From NCBI GenBank assembly GCA_012032745.1, contig JAAUQQ010000005.1:1-36473 (forward strand): a stretch of 36,473 nt of DNA. The letters run 5' to 3'. The stretch is from Synechococcales cyanobacterium RM1_1_8. GTDB lineage: Bacteria; Cyanobacteriota; Cyanobacteriia; PCC-9006; JAAUQQ01. The position numbers and the translations under genes were made by a program. How positions within the stretch are numbered: position 1 is the stretch's first letter; each line of letters starts with the position of its first letter. Below the pieces are notes generated by a model that was not told where the DNA came from, made no database searches, and was given only the letters and a program-made list of their open reading frames with translations. This document shows, piece after piece, positions 25,292 through 33,381 of the stretch.

Positions 25292-26287
25292 TCAGGCAGC
25301 GTCCAGCAGTGGCGATGCGACGTTGGAAATCAAGGTCGGTAGAAGCACCTGTTCCACTTGGGGACAGTAGCCCAACATTTGGGTTGCCATGGCGGCGAAG
25401 GGTTGGGGCTGGCCGCTAACGGCAAAAAAAGTAGGGCGGGGTTGGCTCGTGCTGCGCAGTCCTAGGGCATCTAGCTCTTTGGCGGCGGCGGAAACCACAT
25501 GGCTGGCGGGGTCAATTAGCGCGACTGAATCTGGCAAGATTTTGCGCAGCACGGGCTCTAGGTAGGGATAGTGGGTGCAGCCATAGACAAGGGTGTCGAT
25601 CTGCTGCTGTAGCAGGGGCGCGAGGTAGTCCCGCACAATCAGTTCTGTTTCAGCTTCAAAGATGCGGTTGCCTTCGATCAAGGGGACGAAGGGGGGGCAG
25701 CCCACTTGCCAAACCTGGGCTTCGGCATTGATTTCGGCGATCGCCTGGGCGTAGGCTTGACTCTTGGCCGTCGCCTCTGTGGAAATCACACCAATGCGAG
25801 AGCCATTGCGCACCGCTGCCCGAGCCCCCGGCAAAATTAAGCCGAGAATCGGGAAGTCATATTTTCCTTGGACCGCTTCCAAGGCCAAGGCAGAGCTGGT
25901 ATTGCAGGCCATGATCACCATCTTGACGCCCTGCTGACCCATCCATTCCAGGATTTCATGGGCGAATTCAATGATCTCTTCAGCGGAGCGCTTGCCATAG
26001 GGAAGGCGGGCGGTGTCGCCAAAGTAAACCACCGATTCGTGGGGCATCTGTTCATAGAGCTCCCGCAGCACCGTGACGCCACCGACCCCGCTGTCAAACA
26101 GCCCAATGGGAGCTGATTCACGGCCCCAGCTTGTCCTCCCCAAGAAACTTCCAGGTAAGCTTCCAGACAAGCTCTCTCCTGGCTGACCCAGCGGCAAACC
26201 GGACAAGGGGTAAACTGTCCCCCCGTCAGAACATGGGAAATCAGCACCATCCGAGCCAGACGATGACGTCTTAGAAGACCACTGCAT
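25292..26287 (-). CDS. murI: Glutamate racemase
   Basis: MurI interconverts L- and D-glutamate, supplying D-Glu for peptidoglycan. The catalytic domain begins at about residue 60 with PIGLFDSGVGGVTVLREL. The two catalytic cysteines are in VIMACNTSSALALE and LVYGCTHYPYLEPV. The 331-residue product carries about 57 extra N-terminal residues rich in Gly and Ser, which most MurI proteins lack. No alternative ATG lies at the domain edge, so either the extension is real or a rare start is used. It precedes sds on the same strand. Confidence 0.93.
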   Translation of the reverse strand: MQWSSKTSSSGSDGADFPCSDGGTVYPLSGLPLGQPGESLSGSLPGSFLGRTSWGRESAPIGLFDSGVGGVTVLRELYEQMPHESVVYFGDTARLPYGKRSAEEIIEFAHEILEWMGQQGVKMVIMACNTSSALALEAVQGKYDFPILGLILPGARAAVRNGSRIGVISTEATAKSQAYAQAIAEINAEAQVWQVGCPPFVPLIEGNRIFEAETELIVRDYLAPLLQQQIDTLVYGCTHYPYLEPVLRKILPDSVALIDPASHVVSAAAKELDALGLRSTSQPRPTFFAVSGQPQPFAAMATQMLGYCPQVEQVLLPTLISNVASPLLDAA

Positions 26288-26695
26288 TCAATTCACTCCT
26301 CACAGAAATCGCATCGCTGTCAGCACTGGGGACGAGGTTTGACGACCCTAGCCAGCGGTACATGACTCACACACACAATTGGCTCACCCACGAACCACCT
26401 ATAAGTCACCCCAGGGGCTGTTGTGACTCACAAACAACTCAGAACTTACCGGCTTTTCGAGAGGCGTCTAGCCTGTCCGAGCAGTGCTGTCTCCCAAAAC
26501 AAATTTGTTCTGAAAATCAAAATCTGCCCAGCAGGGCTCGGCAAGGGAGCGGCGGGTTGTTTGGTTAGAATCTTAAACGGCTCAACCAAATTGTCAAGAG
26601 CCTATCACGGCTCGCTTGGCAGTCCAGATGGGGGATGGACTCGGCGCTTCCTGGAGCGATCGCCAAGGGATGGTGGCGAGAGAGCTCACCGTGGG
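26288..26695. other. Intergenic region between psbQ and murI
   Basis: About 400 bp upstream of murI and downstream of psbQ, both on the minus strand. The reading frames seen here are antisense to psbQ or lack a protein-like pattern. I see no clear terminator, RNA gene or strong promoter hexamer pair. Confidence 0.4.
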
Positions 26696-27184
26696 TCATG
26701 GCCCGACAGCGGGAACGAGGTCGAGATAGGCAGAGAGATCTGCCACCGCGAGACCGTATTCCTTGGTTGCGAGACGGGCATTGCGGTCCTTGGCGGCCAT
26801 GTCGAGCCGCTCAATATGGGCCATGAGTTCCCTGGCCTGGCTGCGGGCTTTTTGTTGGTCCTTGCTGCTTAACAAATTGCGGTTAATGGTTGCAGCTTGG
26901 CGGCGCAGGTCACCCAAGGGGCCATGGATAAAGTTGCTGGTGTTGGTCCAATCCTCGCTGGCGATGTAGCGCTGTAGCTCATCCAGACGGGATTGGGCAG
27001 TGGTGAGCTGAGTGCGGGCTTTGCTAATTTGGGCGGTTTGGGCAGCGCTCAAGCTGGTGGGGGCTGCTGGGCGCGCGGCCAGGGCCGGGCTGCCCCAGCT
27101 CAACCAGGTCACAGCCATCGCCAACAGCCCTCCGAGAACCTGGCGGCCCAGGGTTGCAAAACGATGGGAGAGGAGTCGAGTCAT
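26696..27184 (-). CDS. psbQ: Photosystem II protein PsbQ (CyanoQ)
   Basis: CyanoQ is a lumenal extrinsic subunit that stabilises photosystem II dimers and the oxygen-evolving site. From the ATG at 27182-27184 the product has 162 residues: a signal peptide ending near SPALAARPAA, then a four-helix bundle with YIASEDWTNTSNFIHGPLGD, LRRQAATINRNLLSSKDQQ and the ending ALLD-like DLSAYLDLVP. I reject the longer frame to 27358 because its extra residues are translated tandem repeats. No lipobox cysteine is visible, although the Synechocystis protein is a lipoprotein. An 18-bp array sits 11 nt upstream of the start. Confidence 0.86.
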   Translation of the reverse strand: MTRLLSHRFATLGRQVLGGLLAMAVTWLSWGSPALAARPAAPTSLSAAQTAQISKARTQLTTAQSRLDELQRYIASEDWTNTSNFIHGPLGDLRRQAATINRNLLSSKDQQKARSQARELMAHIERLDMAAKDRNARLATKEYGLAVADLSAYLDLVPAVGP

Positions 27185-27194
27185 GGTTGTTGTA

Positions 27195-27266
27195 GTGGCT
27201 GTCTGCAAAGTCGTGGCTGTCTGCAAAGTCGTGGCTGTCTGCAAAGTCGTGGCTGTCTGCAAAGTA
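27195..27266 (-). repeat. 18-bp tandem repeat in the psbQ leader, 4 copies
   Basis: GTGGCTGTCTGCAAAGTC is repeated four times, identical except for the last base of the final copy. It ends 11 nt before the psbQ start codon. Being a multiple of three it keeps an open frame joined to psbQ (LQTATT repeats). Confidence 0.92.
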
Positions 27267-27475
27267 ATCAATCTTGGAGAGGTAATGGGTTTGGGGAGGG
27301 TAATGGGTGTGGGGAGAGTGACGGGTCTTGGAACCGTGACGGCTGCTTTTCCAGGCATCGCTGTTTGCCAGAATCCAGATGCTGAGAGCCCTTTATTTGT
27401 AGTCTAGTATCTCCCTGAATCATCTCCACAGACCGTTACCGAGGAAACAGTTGCTGCCATGGCCAGCCCCCCGAT

Positions 27476-29530
27476 TTAAGGCGACATCGGAGGCGGGTTG
27501 AGGCGCGCGAACTGGGGACAATAGCCCTGGGGCAAAACGCGCACACTTTCGAGGGGGGAATCTGGATTGCGGCAATATTGATTGCGATAAAACAGGCAGG
27601 TGTTGCAACAGTCGCTGGGGCGGCGATTCCTGCGGAAGCTGGCGGAGCCCTCGCGGCTGTTGTCCCTGCCTTGGCCCAGCAGTGCCTTGGGCGAAATGCC
27701 CCGAATCAGCAACCCCTCGGCCTGCCACTGCACCTCCAGCAAGCCCGTTTCCGAGAAGGCGGCCCAGCGATGGTCCTGGGCGATTTTTTCATCCAGCGTT
27801 AATAGAATGCCCCCTGCATCCTCATCCAATTCACCGTCGTAGCGCTGTTCTGGGGTGGGAGGCTGAAAAAAGGACTGGCTAATGGAGAGGGATATCTCCA
27901 CCCCCGGCTGGGGCAGATGCACACAGTAGCGGCTGCGCAGCTCTTCTAGGCCTGCCAAGGACTCCAGGGCTCCAGCATGGCCACCGTGGACCAGTAGCAG
28001 GTGCTGGGGCCGCAAATTGTGGATTAACTGCGTGGTGCCGAGGCGATCGCAGTGGTCGGTGAGCCGATAGCGGTGCAGGCTGAGCTGGCCGGTTTGCATC
28101 AAAGTCTGCAAACTGCGCAGGCTGCGGGCAGACTGCTGGGCAAAGGCCGGGGTTTGGAGCAGATCCTGGAACGGGCCACTGGAGAGGCGATTGCAGGGAG
28201 CCCGGTTATCTCCCCCACTGGCTTCCCCCCTCACTTCCCCCCTTACCTCCCCCCTCACTGCTCGATGAACTTCCCCATCGACGTTGGCGATCGCCGCACT
28301 GCCCATCCCCCCAAAGCGTTCCAAACCCTCGACCTCGCCCTCCTCGGGCAGCCAGAGCTGCCAGCTCATGGCTTGGTTGCGCAGGAACTGGCTCCAATTG
28401 GTTTGGGGATCCAGCAGCAAAATGCTGGGTCGAGAGGCGAGGCTAAAACTGTGGTAGGAGCTGAGGCGATGCACCCGAGGCCGCACCCGCTGATCCCAGA
28501 ACAAAGCCTGGTGGCGGGCGAAGTTTTGGGTGGCCTGGGGCATTTCGTTCAGCAGCTCCAGATAGCGATCGCAGCCTTCCCCAATGCGTTTGTCCACCCA
28601 AATGTCCCAATCTTGGCCGGTGCAGCTATGGTGGCTGCGCAACAGCAAAATCAGCTCCTGGGCCAGGCCGATCGCATCCAAGGGCATGAGGATGGAATTG
28701 CCCTGGGCGATTGCGGCGCTCAGCCCCTCTACAAGGTGATTCTCCTGCTGGCGGCGGCGGGGGTGGCGGGCGGTGCCACAGGTGCCATCGGCAATCAGCA
28801 GGTCCGGCTTCAGCCCCCGCAGCCGGTCCAGGTCCAAGCCTTCGACACAGCGCGTGCTGGACAAAAAACAATCCCCCAGATAGGCCACCCGCAAGGGTTT
28901 TGGGGGCAATGGCTGGGGGGATGCTCCACCGCTGCTGGAGGCATCGGCTACGGGAGGCTGATAGGTCACGATGATGACCGCTGCCCCCGGCAAATGCCCC
29001 GCCGGGAACAGCGTCACGCTGAGGTCTTCTGTCAGGGCCTGGGGACTGCTCCAGGCCAGGGCCTGGCAAAAGTTAGGGATGTCTTGCCCTGGCCAGTTGA
29101 GGGATAACAGGTAAGCCGTCGCAGCACTGGCGAGGATCGGCAGCTCCGGTCGGGCTTGATGGAGATCCCAGAACCCCGCTGCATGGTCGCCATGGGCATG
29201 GCTACAGAAGGCAAAATTGAGGGGCGATCGCGGCTCCCCGACAGGAGCTGAGCGCTCCGGCTCCAGAGGCTCCGCAGTGGGGCCTAAACCTGGCGCGACC
29301 TGATTGGATAAAGGGCGATCGGCGACCAACGGCGAGAGCCGCGCTGGCACCCCAGCGCCACAGTCAAACAAAAGTTGGTAGGGGCCCAGTTGTAGCCTCA
29401 CCCCCAAACCATCCTGGGAAGCTGAAATCACCCGGCTACCCAAAAGCTCCACCGACAGACAAACCGCCTGGGCAGGAAAAGCTGCGCCAGCCTGGCGCTG
29501 GGCAAATCGTTGGCTGGGTGATGGCGTCAT
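27476..29530 (-). CDS. Metallo-beta-lactamase/beta-CASP protein with C-terminal cysteine cluster
   Basis: Beta-CASP proteins are zinc nucleases acting on RNA or DNA (CPSF73, RNase J). From the ATG at 29528-29530 the product has 684 residues. Zinc-site motifs are SHAHGDHAAG (His at 111-116), AGHLPGAAV, VAYLGDC and the last LLVHGGHAG. The stretch IADGTCGTARHPRRRQQE matches the acidic beta-CASP motif. The last 50 residues hold CCNTC, then YC and finally GYC (641-671), a spacing able to bind Fe-S or zinc. The Val/Arg/Glu repeat near residue 425 comes from short DNA repeats. An upstream ATG at 29603-29605 would add 25 residues. The target nucleic acid is unknown. It lies near the canonical RNase J gene but is distinct from it. 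Confidence 0.82.
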   Translation of the reverse strand: MTPSPSQRFAQRQAGAAFPAQAVCLSVELLGSRVISASQDGLGVRLQLGPYQLLFDCGAGVPARLSPLVADRPLSNQVAPGLGPTAEPLEPERSAPVGEPRSPLNFAFCSHAHGDHAAGFWDLHQARPELPILASAATAYLLSLNWPGQDIPNFCQALAWSSPQALTEDLSVTLFPAGHLPGAAVIIVTYQPPVADASSSGGASPQPLPPKPLRVAYLGDCFLSSTRCVEGLDLDRLRGLKPDLLIADGTCGTARHPRRRQQENHLVEGLSAAIAQGNSILMPLDAIGLAQELILLLRSHHSCTGQDWDIWVDKRIGEGCDRYLELLNEMPQATQNFARHQALFWDQRVRPRVHRLSSYHSFSLASRPSILLLDPQTNWSQFLRNQAMSWQLWLPEEGEVEGLERFGGMGSAAIANVDGEVHRAVRGEVRGEVRGEASGGDNRAPCNRLSSGPFQDLLQTPAFAQQSARSLRSLQTLMQTGQLSLHRYRLTDHCDRLGTTQLIHNLRPQHLLLVHGGHAGALESLAGLEELRSRYCVHLPQPGVEISLSISQSFFQPPTPEQRYDGELDEDAGGILLTLDEKIAQDHRWAAFSETGLLEVQWQAEGLLIRGISPKALLGQGRDNSREGSASFRRNRRPSDCCNTCLFYRNQYCRNPDSPLESVRVLPQGYCPQFARLNPPPMSP
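28208..28258 (-). repeat. Degenerate 12-bp repeats in the MBL/beta-CASP gene
   Basis: Units of the type CTCACTTCCCCC/CTTACCTCCCCC recur three to four times and encode RGEV repeats between two conserved domains. Confidence 0.6.
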
Positions 29531-29700
29531 GGCCCTACCTCCTGCCGACCAGGCCGAACCGCCAGAGGGGCGCTGCCCCTGGAGAAATTGCCCTTGCCCC
29601 ACCACCTTTCCAACCCAAGCTGGTATCCCAACCTAAGACCCTTGCCGCTCACTTTGACTACCCCAAGGATCAAACCAAGCAAACCGCCTGGTAGCAGAGC

Positions 29701-29823
29701 CTAATGGGCTGAGCCATTGCCGTGGTAGTTGTCAGTATCGTAGTAACCATTCTTGGTGCCAAAGAACAACGTCGCCCCAGTGAACAATACGGTCAATGCC
29801 AACAAAACAAGCTTGGGATCCAT
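29701..29823 (-). CDS. 40-residue single-helix membrane protein, unknown
   Basis: The ATG at 29821-29823 opens a frame that begins MDPKLVLLALTVLFTGATLF and ends DNYHGNGSAH before a TAG at 29701-29703. One membrane helix spans about residues 4-22. It is followed by a hydrophilic Tyr/Asn/Asp/Gly tail. The size and layout are those of small photosynthetic or thylakoid subunits, but I cannot name it. It sits between the MBL gene and rnj on the same strand. No strong ribosome binding site precedes it. The sharply amphipathic design and codon use argue against chance. Confidence 0.6.
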   Translation of the reverse strand: MDPKLVLLALTVLFTGATLFFGTKNGYYDTDNYHGNGSAH

Positions 29824-29918
29824 GGTGCTTTTTCAATAGAACGAGCCCCCATTGTTACGAACATCTAGGCGCTTGCGGGGGTTCTTTTCGGTTTGTGAAT
29901 GGGGAGCGAGCCAAGCAT

Positions 29919-29960
29919 GACAGAACGTTGCACCAGGGCTCCCCGATATAACGTTCTGTC
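29919..29960. terminator. Perfect 11-bp inverted repeat downstream of rnj
   Basis: GACAGAACGTT (29919-29929) is the exact reverse complement of AACGTTCTGTC (29950-29960), with a 20-nt loop. It lies between the rnj stop and the 40-residue gene. It could be an rnj terminator lacking a U-tract or an operator for the small gene. Confidence 0.45.
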
Positions 29961-30022
29961 GTGGCATTCTGCCATAGCATTCTGCCAGGCTAAAAGACAG
30001 CGATGGCTAGAAACATCAGCGG

Positions 30023-31954
30023 CTAAGAGACAGCCACTTTCTTCCTGGCCGAAGAGCGACGGCGGCGCAGCCCTGTCTTGGCCGTTGCGCTCTCCTCTTC
30101 GATCTGAACGTCCACCTTCTTAGGAAGGGCCTTGCGATCCTCCAAGTCCGGTTTAGCGGATGACTTCGTGGAAATCACTTTTCGTCCAGCGGCAGCCTTG
30201 GGCTTGGCATCACTGCTGGGGGATGAAACCACCGCCACCTGGGCGGAGGCATCCTCAGGCTGCACCACCACCATGATCATCGGATTGCTTTGAAGCTCCC
30301 GACGCAGGCGGCGCTGAATGCCCACTTCAATTTGGGTTTGGACGCCAGCCCAATCGATTTCCACATTGCCCTTGCTGTCGCTGCCCTTGAAATCGACCCA
30401 GCGATCCTTGAGCACCATGTCCACTTCACGGCGAATCCAGCCCTGGAAGCGGCTGTGATCCGAAGCGTTGATCATGCCCCGCAGCCGCACTTCGGGCTCG
30501 CGCAGCAGCTTGCCTTCGTTGGTGATGATGGCCGTGGTCACGACCATGCCATCCCCTGCGAGCTGTTGACGCTCCTTGAGGGCGCGGTTGTCCACCATGC
30601 CCTTGCGGGAACCATCCACCAGCTCCACGCCGGAGGGGACTTTGCCACCAATCTGGATGAAGTCTTCGCCCAGTTCAACAATGTCGCCATTGTCGATGAT
30701 CAACATGTTTTCCTTGGGAACCCCCATGCTCTGGGCGGTTTGGGAATGCTTGACCAACATGCGGTGCTCGCCATGGACCGGCAGGAAGAACTTGGGCCGG
30801 GTCAGGGCAATCATTAGCTTCTGATCTTCTTGGCAGCCGTGGCCGGAGACGTGGATGCCCTTGGCCTTGCCATAGACCACATTGGCTCCCTGCATCATCA
30901 ACATGTCAATGGTGTTGACCACGGAGATGGTGTTGCCGGGGATGGGGTTGGCGGAGAAGATAATCGTGTCCCCTGGCTTGACCTTGACCTGCTGGTGCTC
31001 GCCCCGAGCAATGCGGGTCATGGCGGCCATTTCCTCACCCTGGGAGCCCGTGGAAAGAATCAGCACTTCGCTGTCTTTACAGTTGCGAATTTCTTTGAGG
31101 GGAACAAACAAATCATCGGAGCAACGCACGTAGCCCAGTTCCCGCGCCTTGGCGATGACGTTGAGCATGGAGCGGCCAATGATGCCCACCTTGCGTTTGT
31201 GCTTGGCTGCGATCTCCAGGATCATGTTGACCCGGTGAACGGAGGAGGCAAAGGTGGTGACCATGACGCGGCCTTCGGCGGTGCCAATTTCCCGATCGAG
31301 GTTGGGGAAGACGGCGCGCTCGGAGGGGGTGAAGCCAGGGACTTCGGAGTTGGTGGAGTCGCTGATCAGGAGCTGAACGCCCTGTTCGCCGTATTCCGCT
31401 AGCTTCTGGAAGTCGAAGTATTCGCCATCCACGGGGGTGTGGTCCACCTTGAAGTCGCCGGTAAAGATGACCACGCCCACGGGGGTGCGGATGGCGAGGG
31501 TGAAGCTATCTGCCATGGAATGGGTGTTGCGGATGAACTCGATCAAGAAGTTCGAGCCCAGGCGCACGGTGTCGCGGGGGCCGACGGTGCGTAGCTCGGT
31601 GCGATCGCTCACCCCCGCTTCTTCCAGCTTGCCGGACAACAGGGACAGGGCCAGGCGAGGGCCGTAGATGACGGGAATATTGATTTGCTTGAGGTGGAAG
31701 GCAATGCCGCCGATGTGGTCTTCATGACCGTGGGTGACAATCATGCCCTTGATGCGGTCTTGATTTTCCCGCAGATAGGTCATATCCGGCAGGACAATGT
31801 TGACCCCATGCATCCCATCGGTGGGGAAGGCCAAACCGGCATCCACCAAGATAATTTCATCACCGTATTCGAACACGCAGGTATTCTTGCCGATCTCATG
31901 CAAACCACCGAGGGGGATGACTTTGAGGGGGGCTTTCGAATTGCGTTTAACCAT
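30023..31954 (-). CDS. rnj: Ribonuclease J
   Basis: RNase J combines 5'-3' exonuclease and endonuclease activity in mRNA decay and rRNA maturation. From the ATG at 31952-31954, with AGGAGT four bases upstream, the product has 643 residues. It starts KVIPLGGLHEIGKNTCVFEY and has the zinc site VTHGHEDHIGG, IFTGDFKVDHTPVDG, ISDSTNSEVPGFT and the late HVSGHG and PVHGEHRML. After residue 560 comes a Lys/Ala/Ser/Arg-rich tail ending in a basic patch (RRRRSSARKK), typical of cyanobacterial RNase J. The longer frame to 32182 is leader. It follows dapA on the same strand. Confidence 0.96.
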   Translation of the reverse strand: MVKRNSKAPLKVIPLGGLHEIGKNTCVFEYGDEIILVDAGLAFPTDGMHGVNIVLPDMTYLRENQDRIKGMIVTHGHEDHIGGIAFHLKQINIPVIYGPRLALSLLSGKLEEAGVSDRTELRTVGPRDTVRLGSNFLIEFIRNTHSMADSFTLAIRTPVGVVIFTGDFKVDHTPVDGEYFDFQKLAEYGEQGVQLLISDSTNSEVPGFTPSERAVFPNLDREIGTAEGRVMVTTFASSVHRVNMILEIAAKHKRKVGIIGRSMLNVIAKARELGYVRCSDDLFVPLKEIRNCKDSEVLILSTGSQGEEMAAMTRIARGEHQQVKVKPGDTIIFSANPIPGNTISVVNTIDMLMMQGANVVYGKAKGIHVSGHGCQEDQKLMIALTRPKFFLPVHGEHRMLVKHSQTAQSMGVPKENMLIIDNGDIVELGEDFIQIGGKVPSGVELVDGSRKGMVDNRALKERQQLAGDGMVVTTAIITNEGKLLREPEVRLRGMINASDHSRFQGWIRREVDMVLKDRWVDFKGSDSKGNVEIDWAGVQTQIEVGIQRRLRRELQSNPMIMVVVQPEDASAQVAVVSSPSSDAKPKAAAGRKVISTKSSAKPDLEDRKALPKKVDVQIEEESATAKTGLRRRRSSARKKVAVS

Positions 31955-32000
31955 GTTACTCCTAGCTTTCAATCTTCTTTTGTAGACACGAAACTTACGG

Positions 32001-32035
32001 GTGAGCTTGCTCCCAGAAACGGGGGAGCGGCTCAC
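32001..32035 (-). promoter_or_regulatory. Hairpin in the rnj leader
   Basis: GTGAGC (32001-32006) pairs with GCTCAC (32030-32035). Inside it, CTCCC (32010-32014) pairs with GGGAG (32023-32027). On the mRNA it ends 46 nt before the rnj start. It may control rnj mRNA stability. The remaining leader of the 380-bp gap shows nothing else clear. Confidence 0.4.
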
Positions 32036-32335
32036 GGTGCGCCAACCTTGCCAGAACTCAGTTGTGAAACGAACTATTCTGACGACCGTAGCGGCGCAAT
32101 GCCTCGGGCAGTGAGGCAAGGTTTGGAAAGCGACTGAGGTGGCGATCGCATGGCCCTCGCGGCCTTGATCTAATCCACCCAAAGTCTCAATCTCGATGCG
32201 TTCAGAGGAATGCTTCTAGTCGAGCGACTCATCACTCATGGGGCAGGATGTCGCTGTTTTAACCTCTATGCGGTTCGACCCATTGGTCTTCACACCCAGC
32301 TACTGCGGCTGTGTTGGCAGGGGCAAAAGCCAGAA

Positions 32336-33279
32336 CTATCCAACGTCCAGACTTTTCCCACTCAAGCTTCCCAAGCCCAGGCTATCCATCACAGCTTTCA
32401 ATGCTTCCGTAACCTCTTCCGAGACATCCACGAGGGGAGAACGAACAGTACCTACATCCCAGCCCTGCAATCGTAATGCAGCCTTGACGGGAACCGGATT
32501 GGTCATAATAAACAACGTCTTAAACAAAGGTTGTAATCGAAGATGTATTTCGCGGGCCTCGGCCACTTGGCCGGATTCAAAGGCCCGAATCATAGTCTGT
32601 AGGTCATCTCCCACGAGGTGACTGGCTACACTCACAATACCTGCGCCCCCTACGGACAACATCGGTAAGGTCAAGGCGTCATCTCCAGCATAGACCGCAA
32701 ACTCGGAAGATGCCAGTCTGCGGATTTCGCTGGCTTGATCCAGGCTGCCGCTGGCTTCCTTGATCGCCACAATGCCTGGCACTTGGGACAGACGTACCAC
32801 GTCTCGGGTAACAGATTCGAACCCGTTCGCCCAGGGATGTTGTAAAGCATCATGGGTAGGTCAGGGCAGGCCTGGGCGATCGCCTTGAAGTGGCGATACA
32901 TGCCTTCCTGGGGTGGCTTATTGTAGTAAGGCACGACTTGCAGCGTACCGTCAAGACCTAGAGCCTCAGCTTTACGGGTGGCTTGGATGGCTTCCTGGGT
33001 CGAATTGGAGCCCGTGCCAGCCATCACCTTGGCCTTGCCTGCCACGGCAGCCTTGACCACATGGAACAGCTCGTACTCTTCTTCCCAGGACAGAGTGGGA
33101 GATTCCCCCGTGGTGCCACAGAGCACTAACGTGTCGGTGCCATGGTCGGCCAGATGGTTGGCCAGGGATTCGGCCAGGGGGTAGTTGACGCGCCCTTCGG
33201 CGTCGAAGGGCGTAATCATGGCGGTCAGCACGCGCCCAAAGCCAGCCACTTGTTCAGAACTACTCACTCGCCGCCTCAC
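32336..33279 (-). CDS. dapA: 4-hydroxy-tetrahydrodipicolinate synthase, split by one frameshift
   Basis: DapA condenses aspartate semialdehyde with pyruvate, the first step to lysine and diaminopimelate. The first part (from 33279) has [33 protein letters not shown] and the Tyr in [16 protein letters not shown]. It stays family-like to [16 protein letters not shown]. There the frame fails. The continuation [20 protein letters not shown], with the Schiff-base lysine in IKEASG, is in another frame and runs to 32336. Adding one base near 32800-32803 joins the halves. The ORF start is a GTG; GTGs at 33267 or 33249 are closer to the family start. It lies directly downstream of asd, the preceding enzyme. 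Confidence 0.9.
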
Positions 33280-33286
33280 TCATCGG

Positions 33287-33324
33287 TTGTTACAGGGGGT
33301 TGTTACAGGGGGTTGTTACAGGGG
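33287..33324. repeat. 13-bp tandem repeat between dapA and asd, 3 copies
   Basis: TTGTTACAGGGGG occurs at 33287, 33300 and 33313 (the last lacking one G). It lies between the asd stop and the dapA start and might affect their coupled expression. Confidence 0.85.
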
Positions 33325-33381
33325 TTATCGCAGGTCATGTCTGACGGAGAACCATTGGGCCGGTGCGGTGCCTGGGCCTGC

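Noticed and set aside
26423-26872. 149-residue plus-strand frame
   Set aside because: Its 3' half is antisense to psbQ and its 5' half shows no protein-like pattern.
27185-27358. N-terminal extension of psbQ
   Set aside because: The extra 58 codons are translated tandem repeats, and a proper signal peptide starts at 27184.
28052-29107. 351-residue plus-strand frame
   Set aside because: It is antisense to the MBL/beta-CASP gene, whose motifs are unambiguous.
32336-33279. Two separate dapA-like genes
   Set aside because: The two frames are the two halves of one DapA and join at a single missing base.
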